Source of the DNA: Thiocapsa marina 5811
GTDB lineage: Bacteria > Pseudomonadota > Gammaproteobacteria > Chromatiales > Chromatiaceae
NCBI RefSeq assembly: GCF_000223985.1
Contig: NZ_AFWV01000004.1
Location: forward strand, 1 to 64,000
DNA: 64,000 nucleotides
Direction of reading: 5' to 3'
The translations under genes were made by a program, and so were the position numbers. The notes under the pieces were generated by a model. The model was not told the origin of the DNA. It ran no database searches and saw nothing but the letters and a program-made list of their open reading frames with translations. This document shows, in pieces, positions 9,963 to 18,751 of the stretch; the stretch's first letter is position 1, and every line of letters starts with the position of its first letter.

Positions 9963-9979
9963 AGCAAGTTTTCATCCAA
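9963..9979 (-). promoter_or_regulatory. Sigma-54-like promoter for the barrel–kinase–regulator operon
   Basis: On the minus strand the sequence reads TTGGATGAAAACTTGCT: GG and GC separated by exactly 10 bp, with TTGG and TTGCT matching the -24 and -12 elements. It lies about 85 bp upstream of the ATG at 9878. The central CAC of the consensus is not conserved. Confidence 0.5.
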
Positions 9980-10052
9980 CGACGCTGGGTTCCCGTTGCT
10001 ACGGCAGTCGGGGCCGCGATGGCTGTTCGGCATCCGACGTCGGTCGGCAGCG

Positions 10053-10067
10053 TCGACGAAATTGTCG
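10053..10067 (-). promoter_or_regulatory. Candidate enhancer site (CGACAATNNNGTCGA), second copy
   Basis: The minus strand reads CGACAATTTCGTCGA and is centred about 83 bp upstream of the -24 GG of the promoter at 9963–9979. Orientation and spacing match the copy at 4606–4620 upstream of the DUF2202 gene. Twelve defined positions agree between the two. Confidence 0.55.
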
Positions 10068-10194
10068 CGCCGTTGAAGCGTCGGAAAAGGTGCCGGGCTC
10101 GATTATGAACCCGGAAAATGGCCTAACCTTCGGCCAAAGAGCGAGCGCGCGCCATCGATGTTCGAACTGGTTTGCAGGGTCCGTGGCCTAAACG

Positions 10195-10589
10195 TTAGCC
10201 CGCCGAGAGCGCGACAGGGCGATTCGGCAAGGCCCGCAGGAGCTTCTTGTCCATAGTGACGAGCTTCGTATCCAGCGTCATTGCCAGAGCAATGAATTCA
10301 CAGGCATACGCTGAACAGTCACTGTCTCGAACAGGTTCAAGCACCGTTCTGGACTCAATCTCGAACTCGCAACCTGCCAGCAGACTTGCAGCCTCGCTTT
10401 GCAGATTGACCGCTTGTTCAAATGAAATAAATTTACGCCGCATGTACCCGGCCAGAATGTTTCTGAATTCACTCCGCCAAGAAATCGGCGAGGCCCAGTC
10501 CGGCGCTCGCTCGGGCAGGCTTCCGCGGCGGCCGTGTGTTCGCCCGGCAAGTACAGGTACGCCAGCACGTTGGAGTCAACAACAATCAT
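10195..10589 (-). pseudogene. PIN-domain (VapC-like) gene with a frameshift
   Basis: From the ATG at 10589 the product starts like a PIN ribonuclease toxin (MIVVDSNVLAYLYLPGEHTAAAEA, with the first acidic residue in VVDSN). Near 10518 the frame breaks. In the next frame the protein resumes as LPERAPDWASPISWRSEFRNILAGYM, then SAYACEFIALAMTLDTKLVTMDKKLL with the later acidic residues of the fold, to a stop at 10195. Adding a single base would restore one open frame of about 131 codons. No antitoxin is recognisable upstream, where an IS66-type element ends 50 bp away. Confidence 0.75.
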
Positions 10590-10630
10590 GGCCTTCGTGC
10601 TTGTTCGCATCAATGTCGTCGGCTGACGAG

Positions 10631-10638
10631 CCACCATT
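10631..10638. repeat. Target-site duplication, left copy (CCACCATT)
   Basis: The octamer CCACCATT directly abuts the left end of the IS and recurs at 12398–12405 directly after its right end. Eight bases is the duplication length expected of IS66-family elements. Confidence 0.9.
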
Positions 10639-12397
10639 GTAACTTCTCAAAAAGTAGTGGCAAGGAAACCAGTAAGCTACGAAAATAAGCTTTACTGTAA
10701 GACAAACTGTCGCCCCTGAGCACTTCATCTGTCGAGCATGGCTGATCCGAATCCACTGCCGGTGATTCCCGAAACGGAGCGTACGCCGCTGGTCGAGGTG
10801 TTGCTGGCGCGGATCGAGCGTCTGCTGGAAGAACAGCGCCGGCAAGCCGAGCTCATCGGGCAGTTGCGCGACGAGATCGCGGTGCTCAAGGGCGAGAAGG
10901 CTCGACCGAAGTTCAAGCCGAGCGGGATGGAGCAGCAGACCGAGCCCGAGACCTCCGACGGTGATGCCGGGGCCGCAGGCGCCGACGCAACGGACGGACC
11001 GGCCAAACGACCGGGCTCGGCGAAGCGGCCCAAAACCGCGCAGCTCACCATCCACGAGAGCGTCCGGGTCCCCCCCGGCGTGGAACTGCCGGCGGGATCG
11101 CGCTTCAAAGGCTACCGCGACTTCGTCGTTCAGGACCTGCGCATCACCCCGCACAACACCCGCTATCGCCTGGAAGTGTGGCAGACCCCGGACGGCGAGC
11201 AGCTGGTCGGGACGTTGCCGAGCGATCTGTTTGGCGGTCACTTCGGTGCCGAGCTGCGCCGCTACGTGCTCTACCAACACCATCACTGTCAGGTCACCCA
11301 GCCGCTGCTGCACGAGCAATTGCGCGCGTGGGGCATCGACATCTCCGCGGGGCAGATCGACGCCCTGCTCACCGGTCACACCGGCGCGTTCCTGGCCGAG
11401 AAGGACCAGTTGCTCACCACCGCACTGGAGGTCAGTCGCTGGATCAGCGTGGATGATTCCGGTGCCCGGCATCAGGGCCGCAACGGCTATGTCACGCAGA
11501 TCGGCAACGACTGGTTTGCCTGGTTTGCCAGCACGTACAGCAAGAGCCGGATCAACTTCCTGCAGCTGCTGCAGGCCGGCGAGCGGCGCTACAGTCTCAA
11601 TGCCCATGCCCTGGACTACTGGTGCGAGGAGGGTCTGCCCGCGGCAGCACGCCGGCAACTGCAGAGCCTGACCACGATCGCGGGCACGCCCGCTTGGGAG
11701 GCGCATCTGGACGCCCTCGGGATGACGAGCGTACGCCATCGGCGCATCGCCACCGAAGGGGCCTTGCTGGGTGGACTGATCGAACAGGGGTTCTCCCTGG
11801 ATCTGGCGATCATCAGCGACGGCGCCGGACAGTTCGCGATCCTGCTGCATGCCCTGTGCTGGGTGCATGCCGAACGGCTGGTGCACAAGCTCATCCCCCT
11901 CAACGACCGCCAGCGTGCCGATCAAGCGCGGGTGCGCGGCGAGATTTGGGATCTCTATGCCGACCTCAAAGCCTATCGTCGCAACCCCGATCCGGCCCTG
12001 CGCTCCGGCCTGGAGGCGCGCTTCGATGCGATCTTCACCCAGCGCACCTCCTACACCACCCTCGACCGCACCCTCAAGCGCCTGCATACCCACAAGAGCG
12101 AGCTGCTGTTGGTCCTCGAACGCCCCGATCTGGTTCTGCACACCAACGGCAGCGAAGGGGACATCCGCGGCTTCGTGAAATGGCGAAAAATCAGCGGCGG
12201 CACCCGCAGCGATCTCGGCAAAGACTGTCGCGACGGCTTCGCCAGCTTGAAGAAAACCTGCCGTAAGCTGGGGATCTCGTTTTGGGACTACCTGGGCGAT
12301 CGCATCAAACAGCTCGGGACGGTTCCGCTGTTACCCGACGTCATCCGCGAACGTGCGCTGGCCGCTTCGGCGACGCCATGAGTTTTTGAGAAGTTAC
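10639..12397 (+). mobile_element. IS66-family insertion sequence, single-transposase type
   Basis: The element is 1759 bp with terminal inverted repeats beginning GTAACTTCTCAAAAA at both ends (15 identical bases, with similarity continuing to about 23). It has 8-bp direct flanking duplications and one transposase gene. The accessory genes tnpA and tnpB of classic IS66 are absent, as known for the ISBst12-like subgroup. Intact ends, intact gene and perfect duplication indicate a recent insertion. It landed 50 bp upstream of a frameshifted PIN gene. Confidence 0.93.
10738..12381 (+). CDS. IS66-type transposase
   Basis: This 547-residue transposase has an N-terminal coiled-coil/leucine-rich segment (IERLLEEQRRQAELIGQLRDEI), a basic Lys/Pro linker and a DDE-type catalytic core: the first aspartate in WISVDDSGARHQGRNG, the second probably in IISDGAGQFAILLHALCWVHAER, and a downstream glutamate-bearing helical part. 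It ends with FWDYLGDRIKQLG, usual for IS66 proteins. The stop codon lies inside the right inverted repeat. The frame is intact, so the element may be active. Confidence 0.92.
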   Translation: MADPNPLPVIPETERTPLVEVLLARIERLLEEQRRQAELIGQLRDEIAVLKGEKARPKFKPSGMEQQTEPETSDGDAGAAGADATDGPAKRPGSAKRPKTAQLTIHESVRVPPGVELPAGSRFKGYRDFVVQDLRITPHNTRYRLEVWQTPDGEQLVGTLPSDLFGGHFGAELRRYVLYQHHHCQVTQPLLHEQLRAWGIDISAGQIDALLTGHTGAFLAEKDQLLTTALEVSRWISVDDSGARHQGRNGYVTQIGNDWFAWFASTYSKSRINFLQLLQAGERRYSLNAHALDYWCEEGLPAAARRQLQSLTTIAGTPAWEAHLDALGMTSVRHRRIATEGALLGGLIEQGFSLDLAIISDGAGQFAILLHALCWVHAERLVHKLIPLNDRQRADQARVRGEIWDLYADLKAYRRNPDPALRSGLEARFDAIFTQRTSYTTLDRTLKRLHTHKSELLLVLERPDLVLHTNGSEGDIRGFVKWRKISGGTRSDLGKDCRDGFASLKKTCRKLGISFWDYLGDRIKQLGTVPLLPDVIRERALAASATP

Positions 12398-12405
12398 CCA
12401 CCATT
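12398..12405. repeat. Target-site duplication, right copy (CCACCATT)
   Basis: This is the right-hand partner of 10631–10638. Removing the IS and one copy recreates the uninterrupted pre-insertion sequence upstream of the PIN gene. Confidence 0.9.
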
Positions 12406-12674
12406 GAGCTAACCCTGCGAAATGGCACCGCACAAAAGGGTCGGAGTTCTTTGCCGATATGATCAGAGTCCTGGAAGCTGTTGCCGGCGGTTTGCGTCAA
12501 GCGTTTCGCTCGTGCGGTGTATCGACCGGCTTTTTCGGCCGTCCCCGCTGCGTTTCTCCCAGCGCCGCCTCGATGTGCTCTTGAAACCAGCGGACCGATC
12601 AACGGGATGATGAGGAGTGGTCGTGACATGGTCCCGATCGCGACCTGCGTGAGGTGGGCACGAGGGAATGACAT
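12406..12674. other. Intergenic stretch with an orphan N-terminal coding fragment
   Basis: No complete gene is visible. On the minus strand 12595–12629 encodes MSRPLLIIPLIG, nearly the same as the fragment starting at 4560 (31 of 35 bases). After about 12 codons the resemblance stops. The remainder is open but lacks family features. Confidence 0.4.
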
Positions 12675-13643
12675 CTACCGAGCCTTCGCCCGCCGCTTCA
12701 ACCAAACCTCCAGCCCCTGCGCATTCAGCTCGGTATCCAAGCTCAGCAGCTCGGCGATTGCGTCGTCCGAGAGCGCGACACCGTGGGCGCGGGCGCCGGC
12801 GACCAGATAGGCACTCACGGCAGTCTTGATACGGGACTCCCGTTCGGCGTCGGCATTGTCTTCCTCGGCGAGTGCGATGTCGGCGAGGGCTCGGATGCTG
12901 GCGCGAAGGTCGTCGACCAGATCGGCGGGGTGTTGGACCCGGCCGTAATGGGTGAGATACATGGCCTGTGGTGAGTAGGCCATGAGCTTGTCGAGGCTGG
13001 CGAGCCAGGCGTCGGGATCGAAGGCGACGGGGGTGGTCGGGGCGAACAGCCAGGGTCCGGCGGCGGTATCGAATTCGCGGTAGGAGATGCCGAAGGTGTC
13101 GCCGGTGAAGAAGCCGCGGCTGGTCTCGTCGTAGATGCACCCGTGGTGGTTGGCGTGTCCGGGCGTGTCGATGAACTTCAGCGTGCGGCCGGCGAGCTCG
13201 AAGGTGTCGCCGTCCGCCGCGATGACGACCCGCGCTTCCGGTACCGGCGTGAGTGCGCCGAAGTCGCGCGCGAAGGCCTCCTCGCCGTAGACGGCCGTGG
13301 AGCCGGCGGTCAGGCGGCTCGGGTCGATCATGTGGGTCGCACCCTTGGGATGAATGATTAGACGGGCGTTCGCACAGGCGGCCATCAGGGTGCCGGCGCC
13401 GCCGCCGTGGTCGAGGTGGACGTGAGTCGGGATGACGTAGTCGACATGCTCCGGGGTCAGGCCGAGGTCGGCGATCACGCCGAGCAAACCGGGAACGGAG
13501 TTGGCGGCGCCCGTGTCGATGAAGGCAAGCCGATCCGCGGAGCGCACCAGATAGCAGGCGGCGAGGCCGTGCCGGTAGAGACCGGTCTCGAGGCAATAGA
13601 TACCGGCATCGATGTGTCGGTAGGGTGCGGGTGCGGTGGACAT
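12675..13643 (-). CDS. MBL-fold metallo-hydrolase
   Basis: The 322-residue protein has the zinc-binding set of the metallo-beta-lactamase fold in order: THVHLDHGGGAG near residue 80, a histidine in DTPGHANHHG, an aspartate in FFTGDTFG, and a final histidine in THYG. Its N-terminus (YRHIDAGIYCLETGLYRHGLAACYLV) is typical of stand-alone MBL hydrolases of the glyoxalase II/lactonase type. The start at 13643 is chosen because family similarity begins just after it. Substrate unknown. It appears monocistronic, with no functional partner nearby. Confidence 0.88.
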   Translation of the reverse strand: MSTAPAPYRHIDAGIYCLETGLYRHGLAACYLVRSADRLAFIDTGAANSVPGLLGVIADLGLTPEHVDYVIPTHVHLDHGGGAGTLMAACANARLIIHPKGATHMIDPSRLTAGSTAVYGEEAFARDFGALTPVPEARVVIAADGDTFELAGRTLKFIDTPGHANHHGCIYDETSRGFFTGDTFGISYREFDTAAGPWLFAPTTPVAFDPDAWLASLDKLMAYSPQAMYLTHYGRVQHPADLVDDLRASIRALADIALAEEDNADAERESRIKTAVSAYLVAGARAHGVALSDDAIAELLSLDTELNAQGLEVWLKRRAKAR

Positions 13644-14142
13644 GCGCGTGCGTGCTCCGATTCGAATCGTATGTTTTGGATGGGGGCCGAGTCTAAACCA
13701 AGTGCCGTTTTGATGCAGTGCAGCACCCATTGGGATCCGGTTTCCGTATCGGCTAAAGCCCGAGATCCCAGCGAATGTCTCCGTATATACGGCATCCGGC
13801 ATGACGTAAGCTTCACCCCGTTAATCCTGGGCGGCATCCCGTTTCGTGCGTTGCCGCAAGGGTGTCGGAGACCCGCCGATCGTCCGGTGCGGATGATGTC
13901 GCGACCCGATACCTCGGGATTGCTCGCGAAGCGGATCGGTCCGAAGCTCGGCCTTCGCACCGGATCCAGACTCGGCCCGCTTGCCTTTTCGGAAATCTTG
14001 TAGAATCGTAGTTCTTCGCTCAGTCTTCGCCTAGGGTAGAGTGGCTCGGGAGCTGGAGGGTTGCCGGCCTCATGGGTCGGCCCATACCGCAGCTCCGTGC
14101 AGTCCGCTCGCCGGTTTCCATAACAATATCGGAGGATTTAGG
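13644..14142. other. 499-bp intergenic region
   Basis: No gene is supported. A degraded piece of the palindromic family A core (TTTTGGATGGGGGCCGAGTCTAAACC) lies around 13673–13700. Near the right end, TTGCCT (13981) and TAGAAT (14001) could be promoter elements for the downstream DUF2189 gene, but the 14-bp spacing is too short to be convincing. Confidence 0.4.
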
Positions 14143-14928
14143 ATGGACAACATCGCCGTCGCGGAAGAACCGCGCCAAGTAGACCCTCGCGTCAACAAGA
14201 TCACCTTGGATCACCCCTGGCAATGGCTTGCCAAAGGCTGGCAGGACATCAAGGCAGCCCCCGTCCACAGTCTGAGATACGGCGCCATGATCGTGCTGCT
14301 CAGCGGCCTGATCGTCTGGCTGACGGTCATCGGGCACTTGACCTTTCTGATCCCTTTCCTGACAGCGGGTTTCTTCTTGATGGCCCCGTTTCTGGCGATC
14401 GGACTCTATCAGATGAGCGCGCACCTGGAGCGCGGGGAGCCGGTGGATCACTGTCAGGCATTGGAGGCATTCAAGCGCAATCAGGGGCAGTTGGGGATCG
14501 CGATGGGGTTCCTCATGATGACGATGCAGCTTTGGATCCTGGCATCCGTGTTTCTCTTCATTATGATGTTCAACGACCCGTTTCCGCCGTTCTCGCGCTT
14601 TATTCCGGTTGTCGTGCTCTCGGGCGAGTACACGGGCCTCATGCTCTCGGTGATCCTGGTCGGCGCATTTTTTGCTGTCTGCGCCTTCTGTATCAGCGCC
14701 ATTTCGGTGCCGATGCTGATCGACCGCCCGGTCGACGGATTCACCGCCATGCGCACCAGTGTCCGCGCGGTGGCGCTAAATTGGCTGCCCATGCTGCTGT
14801 GGGCCGCGCTGCTGGTCGGGATCGTGGGGATCGGACTTCTGACCTTCTATGTCGGGCTCTTCATCGCCGTCCCCTTGGTGGGGCATGCGACTTGGCATGC
14901 CTATCGGGATCTGGTGCCGAGGGACTGA
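14143..14928 (+). CDS. DUF2189-family integral membrane protein
   Basis: The ATG at 14143 follows a strong GGAGG site at about 14132. The 261-residue product starts with a short soluble segment (ITLDHPWQWLAKGWQDIKAAP) and then has six hydrophobic helices, including YGAMIVLLSGLIVWLTVIG, FLTAGFFLMAPFLAIGLYQ and PMLLWAALLVGIVGIGLL. This matches the DUF2189 membrane family, often found near cytochrome oxidase or copper genes. Its biochemical role is unknown. Here no such partner is nearby and the gene stands alone. Confidence 0.82.
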   Translation: MDNIAVAEEPRQVDPRVNKITLDHPWQWLAKGWQDIKAAPVHSLRYGAMIVLLSGLIVWLTVIGHLTFLIPFLTAGFFLMAPFLAIGLYQMSAHLERGEPVDHCQALEAFKRNQGQLGIAMGFLMMTMQLWILASVFLFIMMFNDPFPPFSRFIPVVVLSGEYTGLMLSVILVGAFFAVCAFCISAISVPMLIDRPVDGFTAMRTSVRAVALNWLPMLLWAALLVGIVGIGLLTFYVGLFIAVPLVGHATWHAYRDLVPRD

Positions 14929-15046
14929 GCTGAACCGGGATCCGGCGACTGGTCGCTTCGTGCTTCGTGCGAAGGCTTTGGCGGCGTTGACGATGTCGGT
15001 CATCCGAGGGCTCACCGACTCGGTGATGGCTGCCACGTTCCGAAGT

Positions 15047-15080
15047 GTAGGCCGGGGTTCGCAGGCTCACCCCGGCCTAC
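15047..15080. repeat. Strong hairpin (REP-like) followed by degenerate tandem copies
   Basis: GTAGGCCGGGGT and ACCCCGGCCTAC form a perfect 12-bp stem with a 10-base loop. Two degenerate copies of the right arm plus the GGTAAAACCAC spacer follow to about 15135. It lies between the DUF2189 gene and the convergent sulfotransferase gene, where it may act as a bidirectional terminator. No U-tract is present. Confidence 0.7.
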
Positions 15081-15253
15081 GGGTAAAACCACCCCGGCCC
15101 ACCCGTAAGACCACCACAGCCTATCGGTAAAACAAGTGTCCACCTTGTTTCCGAGACCTTGTTTATCGTCCTGGACCGCGTCGGCGAGGATCTCGCTGGT
15201 GTCTGCGACGCAGCCCCAAGCCCGAGTCCGCGCATAGGTCTCCGGGGCGCGGT

Positions 15254-15916
15254 CTAGTCCGGCTCGAATCGATAGCCGAGAAGCGCGATATCCGCGGCGA
15301 AGTGTCTCGCGACCAGCTCGGCGGTCGCATCCGTGTAATACCCCCGATAGTCCTTGCTGCGATCGGTCGCCTTGCGCGCATGCGGCAGTGCCAGCGCGGG
15401 GATCCCGATGCGCTCGCAGGCGAGGGCGAAATCCTCGTGCAGACGCTCGTAGCGACCGATGAAATCGACGATCACGGCCCCGTGCAGGTCGATCAGGTAA
15501 TCGCTCTGCAGCTCGATCGAGGTGTCGACGTGATACTGATAGGGCCGCTCGGGGTCGAGCTTCCAGCGCAGGAAGGGCTCGAACTCGGTGTGGCCGCCCA
15601 GGTACTGCGGTCGCTCGCGCCGGATGTGGTGGAAGGAGCTGACCTGAAGGTCCCAGGGGTTGCGCACGAAGGCGAACTTGAACAGTCCGTCGAAGACCTC
15701 CTTGGGCAGCATCTCCTGCGCGGCGATCGCCTTGGCATGGCGGGGCAGCTTGGTGGCGATGCGGTGCCCGCTGAGATGGCTTAGTCGGCTGCACAGGAAC
15801 ATGGACCAGTACCAGGGGTCGCGCCAACGCAGCCCTTCCAAGGCCGCGCGCACGCTGGTCCCGCCGGTCTTGGCGATGTGGACGAAGAGAAAGCGATATT
15901 TGGGCGAGAGCAGCAT
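15254..15916 (-). CDS. Sulfotransferase family protein
   Basis: The 220-residue protein shows both PAPS-binding motifs of cytosolic/Golgi-type sulfotransferases: the 5'-phosphosulfate loop FLFVHIAKTGGTSVRAAL at residues 9–26 and the 3'-phosphate motif FAFVRNPWDLQVSSF near residues 80–95. It would transfer sulfate from PAPS to an acceptor, in bacteria often a carbohydrate. The length fits the compact bacterial sulfotransferase family. No glycan biosynthesis gene is adjacent, so the acceptor is unknown. There is no signal peptide, so it should act in the cytoplasm. Confidence 0.87.
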   Translation of the reverse strand: MLLSPKYRFLFVHIAKTGGTSVRAALEGLRWRDPWYWSMFLCSRLSHLSGHRIATKLPRHAKAIAAQEMLPKEVFDGLFKFAFVRNPWDLQVSSFHHIRRERPQYLGGHTEFEPFLRWKLDPERPYQYHVDTSIELQSDYLIDLHGAVIVDFIGRYERLHEDFALACERIGIPALALPHARKATDRSKDYRGYYTDATAELVARHFAADIALLGYRFEPD

Positions 15917-16025
15917 GGTGTGGGGTCAGCGCGGTCGATAAGCCTGAAGGCGGTCGTTGATCACGCCTGGCGTGAGATCCGGCGTGAGATCGGCCCTCTC
16001 GGGTCTGAAGCCGGAGGAGGCGGCG

Positions 16026-16943
16026 TCACTCCGACCTGGGTGTTTTCTGCTTCTTCGCACGCGGATGGGCCTGGTCGTAGACCTGCGCGAGATGCTGGAA
16101 ATCGAGATGGGTGTAGATCTGGGTGGTGCCGATATCGGCATGTCCGAGCAGCTCCTGAACCGCGCGCAGATCGCCCGATGATTCCAGCAAATGGGTCGCG
16201 AAACTATGCCGCAGCAAGTGCGGATGAAGGTCCCTCGTTGCGCCGTGCTCCCGGGCCCAGCGGGCGATGCGCACCTCCACCGTGCGCGGATTGATCCGCG
16301 TCCCGCGGCTGCTGACGAAGAGCGCGGGCTCCCCGGACGCGGCCAGATTGGCGCGCACCTGCATCCAGCGCTGGACGGCCTCGCGCGCCTTGCTGCCCAC
16401 CGGCACACGCCGGGTCTTGGATCCCTTGCCCAGCACGCCGAGCTCCCCCTCCGCCATGTCGATGTCGCCCAGGTTGACCGAGACCAGCTCCGCGAGCCGC
16501 AGGCCGGAGGAGTAGAAGAGCTCGATCATGGCCTGATCGCGGATCGTGAGCAGATCATCGTCGGCCGGATGGTCCAGCAGGCTGCCCAGCTGATCCGCGT
16601 CGAGTGTCGCCGGCAATCGGCGCGGACTCTTCGGCGCCCGCACCCCGACCGCCGGATTGGATCCGGCCAGACCTTCACGCAGCAGCCAGCGATAGAGACT
16701 GCGCAGGCTGGAGAGCTCGCGCTGCAGGGTCTTTCCGGAGGCCCCGCGACGGTGCCGCCAAGCGAGATACTGGCGCACGGCCTGCTCGTCGAGCTTCTCG
16801 ATGGAGAATGATTCGGCCTCGCTCAGCCAGGCGTTCAGCCGCTCGAGATCGCGACGATAGGCGATCAGGGTCTGCTCGGACAGCCGGCGCTCGTGGGCGA
16901 GATGGCCGAGGAAGGATTCGATCAGGTCGCCCGATGTGCTCAT
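16026..16943 (-). CDS. xerC: Tyrosine recombinase XerC
   Basis: A 305-residue tyrosine recombinase with a SAM-like N-terminal core-binding domain (LSEQTLIAYRRDLERLNAWL) and a catalytic domain carrying Arg in SSGLRLAELVSVN, Lys in GKGSKTRRVPVG, the HxxR motif in HPHLLRHSFATH, and His/Tyr in LGHADIGTTQIYTH. XerC with XerD resolves chromosome dimers at dif. XerC rather than XerD is chosen because the gene follows dapF and DUF484, the conserved gammaproteobacterial order. Here a palindromic repeat sits between it and DUF484, so transcription may be partly uncoupled. Confidence 0.93.
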   Translation of the reverse strand: MSTSGDLIESFLGHLAHERRLSEQTLIAYRRDLERLNAWLSEAESFSIEKLDEQAVRQYLAWRHRRGASGKTLQRELSSLRSLYRWLLREGLAGSNPAVGVRAPKSPRRLPATLDADQLGSLLDHPADDDLLTIRDQAMIELFYSSGLRLAELVSVNLGDIDMAEGELGVLGKGSKTRRVPVGSKAREAVQRWMQVRANLAASGEPALFVSSRGTRINPRTVEVRIARWAREHGATRDLHPHLLRHSFATHLLESSGDLRAVQELLGHADIGTTQIYTHLDFQHLAQVYDQAHPRAKKQKTPRSE

Positions 16944-17024
16944 GTTTTAGTGGTGAGTGGTGAGTGGTAAGTGCAGACCGGGGCTTCGGCGGGGCGCGAT
17001 TTAAAATTCCGATTATTCATTATC

Positions 17025-17111
17025 CTAAATCGCGTCAGCTCCGACGTTTATGGATTTGGCCGAGGCAGACCCCATCCAAAAACCATGCATATCGCACCGG
17101 ACGCGATTTAG
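17025..17111. repeat. Palindromic repeat family A, copy at xerC/DUF484 junction
   Basis: An 87-bp element bounded by perfect 12-bp inverted repeats, CTAAATCGCGTC and GACGCGATTTAG. The inner part shares CCCATCCAAAAAC and the bases after it with the copy at 63877. The right terminal repeat supplies the TAA stop codon of the DUF484 gene. A further half copy (GGGCGCGATTTAA) lies at about 16992. Confidence 0.85.
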
Positions 17112-17809
17112 CTCGCCTCGTCGCAATGCCCCAGCGCCACGACGCGTAGCTTTTGTCCGAGGATCTCGCCGAGCCGGTCGAGCAGTTCGGTACCCATGTC
17201 CGGGCGAAAGCGCTCGGCGTCGTGGCTGCCGATCGCGAGCACGCCGGCATGTCCGTCCGCACGGACGGGCACCAGCGCGGCCGATCGGATCTCGGCGCCT
17301 GTCCCGCCGAAGAGGATCTGCGCCTTCTCCGGGTTCAACGGACCGCACAAGGCATGGTGGCGATCGACGAAGTCGCGAAACGCCATCGTCAGCGCGTCCG
17401 GTCGGGTGCCGCCTTCGTCTTCGGTCTGGAAGAGCTTGAGCGTCATGGCCTCGGCCGAGAATTCGGTCAGGAGCGCATCCTTGAGCAGAGTGCAGATCTG
17501 CTGTGAATCCTGTGCGGCGATCAGCTTCAGGACCAGATGGTGGAGCCGACCCGAGAGCGCCTCGTACTCGCGGGCACGCGAGATGAGATGCGTGAGGCGA
17601 TGGCGCTCGGCGTCCAACTGCTTGCGTAAGACGCGCACCTGCTGCTCGATCAGAGAGACCGCGGCCCCCGAGTCGTGCGGGATCTCCAGCGCCGCCAAGA
17701 CCTTCGGATTGCGGGAGAAGAAGGCCGGATCGTTCAGTAGATAGTCGATGACCCTGGGTTCGAGATCCGGGTCTTCGCTCGCCACAGGGGCGGATTCGGG
17801 GGGAGTCAT
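17108..17809 (-). CDS. DUF484 family protein
   Basis: This 233-residue protein has the DUF484 pattern: an N-terminal segment (VIDYLLNDPAFFSRNPKVLAAL) that includes DPAFFxRxP, a coiled-coil stretch (IEQQVRVLRKQLDAERHRL), and a GAF-like C-terminal domain (SAALVPVRADGHAGVLAIGS and FRPDMGTELLDRLGEIL). It is conserved between dapF and xerC in many Gammaproteobacteria, but the biochemical role is not established to my knowledge. The start at 17809 is where family similarity begins and leaves about 100 bp to the dapF stop. Confidence 0.9.
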   Translation of the reverse strand: MTPPESAPVASEDPDLEPRVIDYLLNDPAFFSRNPKVLAALEIPHDSGAAVSLIEQQVRVLRKQLDAERHRLTHLISRAREYEALSGRLHHLVLKLIAAQDSQQICTLLKDALLTEFSAEAMTLKLFQTEDEGGTRPDALTMAFRDFVDRHHALCGPLNPEKAQILFGGTGAEIRSAALVPVRADGHAGVLAIGSHDAERFRPDMGTELLDRLGEILGQKLRVVALGHCDEAS

Positions 17810-17912
17810 GCGCAATACCTCCCTGCGGGGGTGATGTCGGACGCGGCGATCAGGGCCCGATCTGCAGCGGTCTGTCGGGTCCGCTCGACGCTGCCGGGCC
17901 AGCCAAGTGTTC

Positions 17913-18743
17913 TCATAGCGCGATCTCGCCTTCAAAGACCTGCACGGCCGGCCCGGTCATCCACACGGACTCGCCGGGTGCGTTCCACGCGATCATGAGA
18001 TCGCCGCCGGGCAGGCTGACCCGGACCCGTGCGCCCACCCGGTCGCATCGGCGGGCGTAGGCCATCGCCGCACAGGCACCGGTGCCGCAGGCCAGGGTCT
18101 CGCCGGCACCGCGCTCGTAGACGCGCAGGCGCAGATGATCCCGTGCGAGGATCTGCATGAAACCGACATTGACCCGTTGCGGGAAGCGCGGGTGTGATTC
18201 GACCAAGGGGCCCAAGCGTGCGACCGGCGCGCTGTCCAGGTCGTCCACCAGGATGACGGCGTGCGGGTTGCCCATCGAAACCGCGCCGATCAGCACGGAC
18301 TCGCCCGCGACATCCATGTCATAGTCGAGCGCTTGCCGATCCGCCAGAAAGGGGATTCGCTCGGGCTCGAATTCGGGCGCGCCCATGTCGACGCGGACTT
18401 GGCCTTCGTCTTCCAGATAGAGTCGGATCGGACCGGCGGCCGTGCCGACCGGGATCTCGTCGTGCTCGGTCAGGCCGCGGTCGCGCACGAAGCGGGCAAA
18501 GCACCGCGCACCGTTCCCGCACTGCTCGACCTCCGAGCCGTCGGCGTTGAAGATGCGGTAGTGAAACTCGGTGCCGGGCAGGCGCGGCGGCTCCACCAGC
18601 AGGATCTGATCACAGCCGATCCCGAAGCGCCGGTCGGCCAGCCGGCGGGCCAGCGCGGGGTCGAGCGCGATGGGGCGCTCGGTGGCATCCAGGACAACGA
18701 AGTCGTTGCCGAGACCCTGCATCTTGCTGAAGGCGAGCCGCAT
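17913..18743 (-). CDS. dapF: Diaminopimelate epimerase
   Basis: Converts LL- to meso-diaminopimelate for lysine and peptidoglycan synthesis. The catalytic cysteine pair is present: one in [20 protein letters not shown], the other in [17 protein letters not shown]. The N-terminus [17 protein letters not shown] is canonical. I chose the ATG at 18743, after GAGCAGGG; an ATG at 18755 overlaps the stop of the upstream methyltransferase gene. Length (276 residues) is normal. It forms a co-directional operon with lysA and the methyltransferase. Confidence 0.96.
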   Translation of the reverse strand: MRLAFSKMQGLGNDFVVLDATERPIALDPALARRLADRRFGIGCDQILLVEPPRLPGTEFHYRIFNADGSEVEQCGNGARCFARFVRDRGLTEHDEIPVGTAAGPIRLYLEDEGQVRVDMGAPEFEPERIPFLADRQALDYDMDVAGESVLIGAVSMGNPHAVILVDDLDSAPVARLGPLVESHPRFPQRVNVGFMQILARDHLRLRVYERGAGETLACGTGACAAMAYARRCDRVGARVRVSLPGGDLMIAWNAPGESVWMTGPAVQVFEGEIAL

Positions 18744-18751
18744 CCCTGCTC

